From: Gnetum montanum
Lineage: Eukaryota; Streptophyta; Gnetopsida; Gnetales; Gnetaceae
Length of the DNA stretch: 43,766 nucleotides
Assembly (NCBI GenBank): GCA_015680685.1
Contig: MNCI01038165.1
Location: 7,013-50,778 of the forward strand
Reading direction: 5' to 3'
In this document: piece by piece, positions 20,002-29,907 of the stretch
Layout: each line of letters opens with the position of its first letter
How positions within the stretch are numbered: the first letter of the stretch is position 1
Made by a program: the position numbers and the translations under genes
The notes under the pieces: model-generated
What the model was told of the DNA's origin: nothing
Database searches by the model: none
The model's input: only the letters and a program-made list of their open reading frames with translations

Positions 20002-22120
20002 ATGAAAATGTCTTCTTCTTCGCACAAGAGCACTTCACTGCCTAGGACTAACATAAGAGACAGTCGGTGGCATAACACACGTAACCAAGATCTTCCAGTT
20101 CCTCAATAGTTTTGTGTGGTATATACTCATCATGATGAGTATGTACCTAACTTTACCCTTATTCTCCATCAAGACGAACAACTGTGTTGGAGAGACTTGG
20201 AAGGTAACATAGTGTTGCCTCTAGACTGATCAGTCCCCAACATGCTCCTTTATGCTCTCTCATGAATAGGCATGTCATTTTTGTATGCAAAATATGTTGC
20301 ATGCAATCATGACACAAGGGACTACCATCCCACAGAAGTGCAATGTCAAAGGAACTTGCGATAGGAGAGATATCATACATGCTCGAAGGGTAAATGGTCT
20401 CATAACGCTTTGCATGTCTTGAGCGAAATTGAGGGTGGTGAACCTACTTCAATAGGTTCCCCACCAAACGATGCTCCTCCTTCTAATGATGGTCAGGAGG
20501 TGGTGTATTAGAACCTACACTGCACGATTCATAACCCTGGTTCTGATACCCATGAACACGAAGTGTTCAATGAAGGAACACAACCACACGATAAGGATAG
20601 ACGTTTTGATCGTGATCACGATCATGACTGAGACCACTGAAGAGAAGATAGAAAACACCATCATGGCAATGGTTCTCCTTCTTCTTCATCTTCATTGTCA
20701 CATTCACCCTCTCCTTCATTGTCTAGATGTAGTCATAAGGAGACCAACTATGAGGATAAAAGGAAACAAAGTGAAAAACATCGACGAGATAGTCAAGAAC
20801 GAGGACAAGGGCACTCTAAGGAATCAATGCATGGAAGAAGGGAGAGTAGGGAACCATGTAGACACCATAGAAACTATGAACAAGATGATCATGAAGAACC
20901 CCTGCTCACAACTAGAAGCATGCTAGATATAATGAAGGCCATAAGAGTTCCCACAAGGCACCAAACGGATAGTAGGATCAAGAGGTTAGACATGAACAAC
21001 ATCCCACAATTTGAAGGGGGATACAATGCTAATCCTCAAAACTATTTACAAGCATTCCATGATGCATGTGCCTTACAAAACATAGAACATGAATGGAAAA
21101 AATTGAAGTTGTTCCCAAGGACACTAGTGAAAGAAGCTGAAAGCTAGTACTGATCCTTAGAACCGGAATCCATTCAGAGGTGGAGTACAATGTTAGAACT
21201 ATTGAATGATAAGTATCAAACGTACTCCTGAGNNNNNNNNNNNNNNNNNNNNNNNNNNNNNNNNNNNNNNNNNNNNNNNNNNNNNNNNNNNNNNNNNNNN
21301 NNNNNNNNNNNNNNNNNNNNNNNNNNNNNNNNNNNNNNNNNNNNNNNNNNNNNNNNNNNNNNNNNNNNNNNNNNNNNNNNNNNNNNNNNNNNNNNNNNNN
21401 NNNNNNNNNNNNNNNNNNNNNNNNNNNNNNNNNNNNNNNNNNNNNNNNNNNNNNNNNNNNNNNNNNNNNNNNNNNNNNNNNNNNNNNNNNNNNNNNNNNN
21501 NNNNNNNNNNNNNNNNNNNNNNNNGTAGAGGAGTCTAGAGAGCGAGGTAGTGAGCATGACAAAAAGAAAAAGAGAGAAGTAGACAATGCACATAACAAGG
21601 GTAAGGGTAAAATGGCCATCACTGAAGAGGTTGTGGATTCAGATATGGATAATGATGGTGGATGTGAGATATGCCAATACGAACATCCTAAGGGATGTTG
21701 CCTAGTAATCTCACATCTACAAGAGTCTGGGGTGTATGCACTCAACCCATGATTGAATAAATGGCAAGCACCTCAACGGTTACCTTATCCCCAAGGTAAC
21801 CCAAGGCAGTTCCACCAACCTTAAACATATTACCCAAGTGGAACTCCATCACAATCCATTAAGCAAGATCAACAGTGGCAATATACATAGTCATGGGGGA
21901 TGCCACCACCAAGGCAACAATACCCCTACCGGCAACCAGATCCATATGGCTACTACATGCAGCATTTGATGATTCTGTTGGTCACGTTACATCACAACAT
22001 TTCTACCAAACTTGAGAGTATTTTAGAACTCCTTCTCCTAGGGGAGATAACCCACAAGCGTACCATCCTTTAAACCCATCCGCAACTCTCACACCAATAG
22101 CTCCATTACCACCTGCTCAA
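20002..22120 (+). pseudogene. Element B gag (decayed, contains an assembly gap)
   Basis: The likely start is ATG at 20,002 (a second ATG is at 20,008), 120 bases after the primer site. The N-terminus contains YTHHDEYVPNFTLILHQ, then a basic, serine- and arginine-rich segment (20,650-20,880). A retrotransposon gag domain follows (open over 20,695-21,147: FEGGYNANPQNYLQAF, LKLFPRTLVKEAES). After 292 N comes a C-x2-C-x3-H-x4-C knuckle (CEICQYEHPKGCC, 21,663-21,701), the Athila type. A frameshift occurs near 21,960, after which a Q/P-rich linker leads into protease. Stops at 20,108, 20,229 and 20,508 follow TAG or TGA where Q or R is expected. Confidence 0.8.
21233..21524. other. Assembly gap of 292 N
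   Basis: An unresolved run within the gag of element B. The matching part of E (after about 37,600) and of A (about 11,380-10,870) suggests it hides the C-terminal part of gag, and its true length may be greater than 292. Apparent reading frames that cross it are artefacts. Confidence 0.95.
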
Positions 22121-23280
22121 GCAATGCAAGGGGAATTCCCTACTCAACCGCAACAACACAATGTCAAAAGGGCTACGAATCCTCAACTTGTAGTTAGTTT
22201 TGACAACCTTATGAAGAAAAGACCTATATTTAGAACCAACAATCCAACCAAGCCCTCACAACCACAAGCAGTTGAACATTTGAACACCTCCCTATCAAAT
22301 AAGGCTTTAGAGATCCCTTCAAACCAAACACCAAGCTCAATGCATACAATTATGTTAACAAATGCTGTAACTGACTGGATTAAGGTTGGCCACCTTCCCA
22401 GGAAATTCTCTGATCCTGGAAGCCCTCTAATCTATCTCCAAGTCATTGGGAATGAACCATGTAAAGCTCTTTTGGACTCAGGTTCCGAAGTCAACCTAAT
22501 ATCACAAGAGATGTACAAAGCGTGGAACCTGACTCCATTAAGGAAGAGTAATATTCGACTAGAACTGGCTAACCAGTCCATCATTGTCCCCTTGGGTCTA
22601 GTGGAGGACATCATTACCACTGTGTGTGGGTGGTTGTATCTAGCTGATTTCCTAGTGATACAAGTGATCAACGATAAAGGGGACTTCCCAATAATAATGG
22701 GAAGGGCATGGCTAAGTACTGTAGATTCATGTCTAGGAATCCGCGATCTTTCCCTGGAAATATCTAAGGAGAAAAATTTTGTAAAGATTAAGAAGAAGAA
22801 AGTTCCATGCATTGCATATAGTGATACAGGGTGCAATTGCATGTAGAGATCATGGGTTGGGAAAAATTTAGCATTGCCTGCATGCAATCGGTATGCACAA
22901 GACCTTAACCTACAAAAGTGCCTATATGCATTAGCCACATGACAAAGAGACATCAAGTGGCTGATAGCTGATCAAGTAAACAACTCAGTAACATGCAAGG
23001 AACCAACTAAGGGGATAACTAGTGCTTACATCGACAGCATAGACGCACTAGAGCAAGATCGTCGCCAATTTCCAAACCTTAACCTAGAAAACATCAATTG
23101 GGGGAAGTTGGAAATTCCCAAAAAATTAGAAAAAAACCTTAATAAGAAATTACTAGTTAATGTGCAATAGACCAAACTTTTCAATGAACTTAGAACAACC
23201 AGTGCACATAATACCTCTAAGAAGGGACGACCCCGCTCATTACTTCGGATCTCCCCCTTCAAACTCAATCATGGGGGAGA
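22121..23280 (+). pseudogene. Element B aspartic protease and downstream segment
   Basis: The frame is open over 22,124-22,846. The catalytic motif is LLDSGSEVNLI, with DSG at 22,475-22,483, followed by IIMGRAWL (about 22,700), the second conserved protease segment. This is the only copy in the window with an intact DSG. Beyond a stop at 22,844 the frame continues in decayed form to about 23,250, where A would enter the RT linker. B instead switches to untranslated sequence. The protease would cut the gag-protease polyprotein, so the element retains particle proteins but no polymerase. Confidence 0.8.
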
Positions 23281-25132
23281 TGGCCACCTCTGCTAATCAA
23301 TTGAGGCCCTTAGTTCCTTTTTAAGTTTTTGTTTTACACATTTTTATTTTATAAATTTCTTTAACTTTTTTCATTTCTTTGTGTGGTTGTTTGTGCTATT
23401 AGGTTCATCACCTAATAAGTGCTCCAGATGGTGGTATGAACTGTATTCCATTGATTGCTAATGTTTGGTTTTTACCTTTGAGTTATAATGTTGATACTAA
23501 AGTATGGTTCTTTTGATATAATAGGAAATGAGTCCATGTCATCCATGCATCTATGAATTTCTATGGTCTCTCTTGGCTTGGAATTGTACTATCCCTTTCT
23601 TAATCATAAAACTATCAACAAATTGGTGATTGAGTAGTTTTCAAAGTGAGGAAGGACTCAAGGTCTGAAAAGGGTGTGACTTCAAGGGGATTCGATGCAT
23701 TTGTGCTGGCCATTATCTTTGGTTCTTGGATGTTTTCTTCTTGAGTTTTCCTTACCATTCCAATGTTGCTTCGTTATTTGGAAGCTGAGCTAATAAAAAT
23801 AATCAGTCTTTGCATGGTGTGGTTCTCATGTGAGAAAATAAAAATAAAAAATAGTGATAATTCAAAGCACATCCCTTAGAAAAAATAATCATTTGGGCTA
23901 CAAAAACTAGTTATGGAACTAAACAAACATGTTCCCTCTAACTAAGGCCCTCTCTTGCTTCCTACTCCCTTTCTTGTTTCCTCAGAATGGTGGTGACTCT
24001 TTAGCAGCAACATTCTTGTTACTTCAAGTGGATAGATTGGCCAAGTGTATTAATGCGAAGTCACTGGATGTGGATTATTTAAGGAAGGATTTGGAATGAG
24101 ATCTACTAAGTCACATTAACCATAAATACACAAGGGGCTGTATACCGCCTTGTTCTTGGGACTCCATTCCATTCTCTTCTCCTCATCATTCTTTCTTCAT
24201 TTTCCACCTCATTGCCAGTTGTATCAATAGTCTATATTTTGGTTGATGCATTGTTTTATTTTTGGTAAATTCTTGTGGTTAAGACTTTAAATCTTGCTTC
24301 TGAATGACATTTCCAGAGCCTATGAGCTCTTTGAATGTGGGATTGTTAGGGCATTAAGGGTATGAGCCTGCTTTAGGGAGGACCCACTGGCATTCCTACT
24401 TGGTGCATCAGTTAACTTCATTCCCTTAAGCATTTCTACAATCAACATTTATTTTGTTCATTTCCACCTCTGACATCCATTTTATTGGCATTTCCATTGT
24501 TTCTTTTTCTCCATCTTTCTTATTCCTTATCTTTTTCCATTCTATCGCTATTGGAGGATCGCTCTTAGTCATGGGGGTCCTAGTTCAATTTTTTCAATTT
24601 TCTCCTAACCCCTACATCTTGGGTAGACACCAATTTTATATCTCCAGAATCCATATTAGCCAGATCACAACTCAGCCAATGGACCATACATCGAGGCAAG
24701 GTATCAATTGCATTGTGATTTATTTATCCTTGCTTATATGAGACTGTGTTGTGTGTGCAAATGGAAATCATACAACAATGGACTAGAGATGGAGGAAACA
24801 CTTAGGATGGATTGGTGCTGGAACAGTCATGCAAGGAATAAGATTGATGGCATGGCTATGGATGGACAATGAAAAGTGCAATGTTGGCATTGGCAATAAT
24901 GCATCTTCTTTTTTTCTCTATCTTCTCTCTCAGCTGCCAAATAAGGCTGGATGTCAAATGTGTATAGTGTTCACTCTTATGGTCATGAATACTAATATTG
25001 CCATGTATTGTAATGATGATCTGTTCACGTGTCACCCCATTCACCATTAGTGTCATTCAAGTCAATAATCCCATACCTTTCCAATATTTTATACGGAACT
25101 CGAGGATGAGTTTTCATTTAGTCATGGGGGTA
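23253..25132 (+). other. Element B 3' untranslated region and polypurine tracts
   Basis: No gene is recognised. At 23,265-23,273 TCATGGGGG followed by AGATGGCC matches A's post-integrase site. Sequence to about 24,420 is homologous to A's 5,100-6,500 read in reverse. From 24,420 to 25,060 nothing is recognised. The end (25,060-25,132) shares CCATACCTTCC and GAGGATGAGTTTTCATT with A. It finishes with TAGTCATGGGGGTA, the polypurine tract next to the 3' LTR, which repeats the tract at 23,265. Confidence 0.65.
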
Positions 25133-25898
25133 TGATGAGCTGCGATATTGCATCCTACCTCATCTTCTATAAATAAGAGGTGTCTTCCCTTGTTCAAGGG
25201 AGTTATACTTAGACCCTTAGCTAAACTCTTACAGTTTTACCATTCCAGAGTTAGAATAATTCCTATGTGCTCGTAGTAGGAGTTATAGAGTGAACAGATC
25301 TTTATTCGAGCAATTTGTACTTGAGTACACATTTGTGTACAATAATAAAGACAAACTTTATGATAAACCTTGCAACATATAGATTAAGCTAAATAGTAAT
25401 TAATTATTTTTGAATGTTTAAGTGATTTCCTAGTTAATTAATCTCTCTCTCAACCCTTGACTCTCCTCGTTAAGTACACTCAGTACGACTGGTTCAAGCA
25501 TGTGTGTAGCTCTTGGTAACCCAATAAAGATTAGCGTTTGGTAATCCCAGCAGTGTTGCACTGGTTCAGGATGTGTGTGCAAGTGGGAATGGATACTGGT
25601 GTCAGGAACAATTAGAACTTAGTTAGTAAATAGTTAATAAAAGTTAGTCACTTAGTTCTCCTTACCTTCCCCTATTAGCATAAGACATTAAAAAGATAAA
25701 AGCTATAAAAATCATACAACTCAAGCTTACTTAACCATACAACTGTGACAATACAAGTAAGTTTGGGAAGACAGTGATTGATTAACCTTAAGTGTTCCAT
25801 TAAGGCACATAAGCACTTAGTCCTTGGAGTTCGACTGAATCACACTTGAAACACTCGTATTCGTATGGTTGAGTGTAGGGGTACCTCACTAGTCATCA
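25133..25898 (+). repeat. Element B 3' LTR (766 bp)
   Basis: It is a copy of 19,055-19,862 with the same termini. TATAAATA lies at 25,168-25,175. It lacks 42 bp of the palindrome block. The missing piece is exactly the distance between two TGCGATA repeats (19,063 and 19,105) in the 5' LTR. Confidence 0.9.
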
Positions 25899-25903
25899 CT
25901 AAG
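25899..25903 (+). repeat. Target-site duplication CTAAG (right copy)
   Basis: Exact copy of 19,050-19,054. The sequence after it (GAAGATGATGTC) continues the integrase of element D. Confidence 0.9.
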
Positions 25904-26632
25904 GAAGATGATGTCTCAACAAGGCTATAGATTTATACTAGACAATATAGTAGCCCATTTTTTCATATCATATGATGATAAACAATAGACCATAATTTAA
26001 CAGCCATAAAACAAAAAAATTTTATCATGACCTAGGCATTAAGCATTTCTTTATGTCATCATATTGCCTTAAATCCAATGGACAAGCTAAAGCTAGCAAC
26101 AAGACCATCATAAACTTACTTTAAAAGATGTTGAACAATAGCATATGCAGGTGTCATGAGCAGCTTGTCCATGTGCTTTGGTCCTATTGAATAACCTATT
26201 GGACTACAACTAGTATAACCTTGTATAGCTTTGTTTAAGATTCTAAATCTATTTTACCTCTTGAATTGTAGATTCCATCATTGAGGATAGCTCTATTGGA
26301 CTTCATAAATGATGAACAAAATAAGGAGCTACATACTATGGACCAGGACTCATTGGAGGATGAACGTGTATGAATGCTTCTTCACATTGAGTGATAATAG
26401 GAGAGTTAAAAATAATAGCCTCACCATAACCTAAACAAATGAAAGATTAGAAAGGAAGATCTGGTCCTCAAAGTTTTCCATGAACATGTAGCCAAATTCT
26501 TAGCTAATTGGGAAGGGTCTTTCTTGATCACCAAGGCCTATGACAATAGAGCCTTAAAAATAGTAGACATGGATGGAAATGAATTGGTTAATCTAGTTAA
26601 TCATTTCTATCTAAAGCCTTATTACATTTAAT
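25904..26632 (+). pseudogene. Element D integrase, C-terminal part (decayed)
   Basis: This continues the core interrupted at 19,054. SYDD near 25,970 marks the second catalytic aspartate region. SNGQAKASNKTI near 26,085 marks the third, where glutamate is lysine (codon 26,089-26,091, AAA). The C-terminal domain follows and ends with the HFYLKPYYI-like tail near 26,620. Many stops are present. Confidence 0.6.
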
Positions 26633-27727
26633 ACATTTTCTTGGTAGGTACCAACATCAACATCCATGACCACAATGACCGATAACAAGCGAGCCAGTAT
26701 TCCTTTCTTTACCTATTTTTGCATGACAAATGAATTGCAAAATTTTGTAATAGCTATACTGCAAGATGCAGATCCTTTTTGGGTGTAACAATTGTGGCCT
26801 TTAGTTTCTTGGTTTGCTAATTCCTTCATGTGGCCTTATGCATTGTAGTGTGACAACATGCTTTCTTTGTCTTGTTTTCTTATTCTCTTGGAGTTGTGCT
26901 TGCAGGGTGAAGCCTGGAGTCATCGCAAAGGTACAACTCATTATAGTAGCAAGTTACCACATGACCTTGATGCATAAGATTTGGTGAGTTTGTCCTTCCA
27001 TTGCCAAGAGTGTATATTCTATGTCACTCTTATTATCTCTCCTTGAGCCCAAACTTGTAGCCTAATTATTACCTTCCTTATCTTGAATGACAGTGATAAC
27101 CTATGTTCAACATTCATGCATTGTGGTCATATGACATCTCCTTCGTCATGCTCCACCATCAAGTCCATTGAATGTAACACATCGCATTCAATGGGAAAAC
27201 CAAATGAAATCTAACCTTGACAATGAAACCCAATGAAGGTTTCATCCAAGAAAAAAGGTGGGGGACGTACGAGAAGAAAATTGCCAAGAAGCCAAATGGC
27301 TAATGAGTACTGATAGGTAAACCAATGGCTCCAAACATCCAAATGGAGGAGCTTAAAGGCCAAGGAGACCTTGGAGTGAGGTTTTAGTTCCTCAAAAATA
27401 TTACTGAGTGACCAACACTTCAAATCATGAAGCACAAAGACCTTATTGATTAATGAAACTATCAATGCCATATTGTAGCCATGATGTCAACCTATGGAAA
27501 ATATTGTTAACCCTCATGATCATTTCCTAGTGACCAAATGTAACCTATATATTTTACCACCCCATCATAACCTTATCCCATCATTACCAAGCATTCTTTG
27601 ACATGGTTTGATACTACAAGATCAAGTGTGAAGAGGAAATCTTGGTGATGGGCTCGTAATGGTGTTTTGTATTCTTTGTTAATGTCTCTTAGGTTAATCC
27701 TCCAAACATCAACAAAGAGGGGCCAAT
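26633..27727 (+). other. Tail of element D, no gene recognised
   Basis: No reading frame or known repeat could be supported. A purine tract AAGAAAAAAGGTGGGGGA lies at 27,248-27,265 and could be D's polypurine tract, but no TG-start LTR follows directly. The boundary with element G is set at about 27,728 because GAAACACCACCAA there also marks the start of the extra block in C. Confidence 0.35.
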
Positions 27728-27979
27728 GAAACACCACCAAGAAAATACATGTTGTAACTTGTAACCTTCACCATCCAACTTGAGGCAAGATCTTATTGTA
27801 AATGTAAGGCTTGTGGCTTATGAGCTACAATCTTGCATACTTTAACTTTTTGGGGCTGAAAAATGCCTCATAAAGTGTTGTTAGCTTACTTTCCAAGTGG
27901 AAAAATGCCTTGGAGATTACTAGATTTGGCATTTTCATGTGTTTTTATGGGTGTATAGCCTTAACTATGTTGGAAATAC

Positions 27980-28461
27980 CTACCTCCAACGTAGATGGTG
28001 TTGGGTTTTTATTATTTTAGCAAAATCCAATGTAGTCACCACAAAACCTAGCATAGCTATCAGCTAGCATTAGATTTGTTGGGTTTTTGATTTTCCCAGT
28101 AAAGGCTAGCATAGCCATGAAAATCTCCAGTAGTAATAGCATGGCCAGCGTAGTAATCATGGATTTTTAGTAGCTACAATATGACTAGTGTAATCACCAC
28201 ATCTTTCAACAAATATGAATAAATGCTAGCATAGTCCTTCAAGATCAACATAGTTAAGATGAATGTCAACGTCATAAAAAAAGTATGTTTACTATTTATA
28301 GTATTCAAATGGATTTTGATGGCTTTGATGTATCAAAAATTTCCATAAGTGGATAACTACACTAGAAATTATAGTTGTTATGCCTAAAAATAGACATAAA
28401 TCTATCAGTAATCATGAAAGAAATTTGCAACCTTAAAATAACAACCTTTAAGCCTATAAAA
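27980..28461 (+). promoter_or_regulatory. AGC(A/G)TAG motif array with TATA box in element G
   Basis: CTAGCATAGC-like words occur near 28,048, 28,105, 28,147 (CCAGCGTAGT) and 28,228, with related ACTAGTGTAAT and AACATAGTT forms between. TATAAAA stands at 28,455-28,461. The pattern parallels the C block (14,471-15,110). A 70-codon open frame (28,560-28,772) starts 99 bases after this TATA box, but it matches nothing I know and may be chance. Confidence 0.35.
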
Positions 28462-29379
28462 GCAAACTTAAAAACATTATTTAGTTTCTGAAAACATTTT
28501 TTGAGTTTAGAAACTTTGCAATCAATAGCCTTTTACAATATTGAGTTCTTGAATTCCATTTGGCATCTGCATTCAGCACAAGATACCTTGAACATAGTAC
28601 CATTGGCATAAGAGTTCACACCACTATTTACACCAACAGTAGCCAAAGTTTCAAACTTGAGTTAAAACTAGTAAGGAGTTCTCAGCAAGTGGAGTTGGAA
28701 AGAACTTGGATCATGGAGTTTGACTATAGAACACAACCTACCAGCCCCAATAGGCCTCAAGCTCCAGTCTAGTGAACTTCTTATGCATTTTAGCATATAA
28801 TTTGTACTCAATCAAACTCCATACATTAAGCATTTTTCTTGATGTTCAATAAAGTTTATAGTTCTTTTGTTGTGTAGAATTTATTTTTAATTTAATTTTA
28901 GTGTCTATTTTCATTCAAATCTACAAATATGTTCTTGTTTACATTTTCTAAGTTCATGGATGATCAACTAGACTATCCAGGGCACCTTGGATCCTATTTC
29001 TTGGAGGCCCTTGGGATCCAATGTTAGACTGTTGCACCTAGGATTTTTAGTTTTTCAATGATCAAATTTTTTAGGTGCTACAAGCATAATGATTTCTTTG
29101 TGAAGAATCAACTTACATTCCCTTTAGTCTTCCTTAAGTTAAAACTCCTAGCAACCGTTTGCATGATCAATCCCATTAACTTACATTTAAACATCTAGAT
29201 TTGCTTGATTTTAGCATTTTAAATTCATTTAATGTGTTCAAATCTTTTCCTTCAAGCTTATATAATCCTCTTTTGTATTGTTTCCATCATTATACATTTC
29301 TTTAGCTTTCATTAGGCTTTTGTTTCATCCCAAAACTCATTGAAATTCCTCCATTTTCACAATGCAAAATATTGCTACA
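28462..29379 (+). other. Element G untranslated stretch
   Basis: AT-rich DNA between the motif array and the accessory promoter. Apart from the short open frame at 28,560-28,772, nothing is recognised. Confidence 0.4.
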
Positions 29380-29440
29380 AACATTTGCATTGACGTAGTG
29401 TGATGAGTTGATGTAGCCTTGTCAACACAACATAAAAATA
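29380..29440 (+). promoter_or_regulatory. Putative internal promoter of the accessory ORF (element G)
   Basis: ATAAAAATA at 29,432-29,440 lies 468 bases before the start of the accessory frame, exactly as in A. Upstream lie TTGACG, GTTGATG and TTGTCAACACAAC. G's LTR U3 has TGTTGACA and TTGTCACAACC just before its TATA box (33,085-33,092). The leader downstream aligns with A's leader (CAAGGRAGTTTTT, AGCCC, ATTTTTTGAT, TATCATGGG-like words in order). Confidence 0.4.
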
Positions 29441-29597
29441 CTATGTATGTGTATGGCCCTTAGCATATTTTTGCATCATTTTCCAAATAGAACAAGGAGT
29501 TTTTACCATTTTTTAGAGCCCATGAACCTTTTAATCATCCTAACTTTCAAATCACTCATCCAATTTTAATCATTTTTTGATTCTTGGCCTACCATAT

Positions 29598-29907
29598 GTA
29601 AGCTCTATGTCATGGGAGACACAAATCTTTTGTCTCTTGCAAAACGTTTTTTAGTATTTTTCTAAATTTCCAAGGTTAACCCATTAAAATAATTATAATA
29701 AAGGGGTTGATCCTAACAAAAAAATCCAATAGTTAATGAATATAATAATATTAAAATAATATAACTTTCCAAGATCATAAACAAATATTGAAATGCCAAT
29801 TCTTAGCACCCAATAATTAGACATAACATGATCTAACAAGAAAGGTATCTAAATAACTAAGATTATGAACTAAAAGGACTAATCATGGGTTATGGTTGCC
29901 ATCATAG
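29598..29907 (+). other. Predicted leader intron of the accessory ORF (element G)
   Basis: ATAT/GTAAG at 29,598 and CATCATAG ending at 29,907 give donor and acceptor 310 bases apart, at the places equivalent to the 319-base intron predicted in A. The acceptor again abuts the first codon of the accessory frame. Confidence 0.35.

Larger units (their letters stand above)
19055..25898 (+). mobile_element. Element B: non-autonomous gag-protease LTR retrotransposon
   Basis: It has two LTRs, a tRNA-Asp primer site, gag, protease, an untranslated region, a polypurine tract and a perfect CTAAG target duplication. The interior is only 5.3 kb and has no RT, RNase H or integrase: coding sequence stops near 23,250 and joins directly to sequence that lies downstream of integrase in A. 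It is inserted in the integrase of D. It resembles the TR-GAG class of plant elements but keeps protease as well. Mobilisation would require enzymes from an autonomous relative such as A. Confidence 0.85.

Noticed and set aside
21029-21745. Long open frames crossing the 292-N gap on both strands
   Set aside because: They are open only because N cannot encode a stop; the real coding strand is plus (gag).
22432-22956. 174-codon minus-strand open frame
   Set aside because: It lies antisense to the protease of B, whose sense frame has the DSG and IIMGRAWL motifs.
24454-24741. 95-codon plus-strand frame with hydrophobic stretches
   Set aside because: It lies in T-rich untranslated DNA of B. The hydrophobicity follows from T-rich codons and no homologue was seen in A, C or E.
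28560-28772. 70-codon plus-strand frame after a TATA box in G
   Set aside because: It has no match in C or A and its length is within chance expectation, so it is mentioned only as part of the region.
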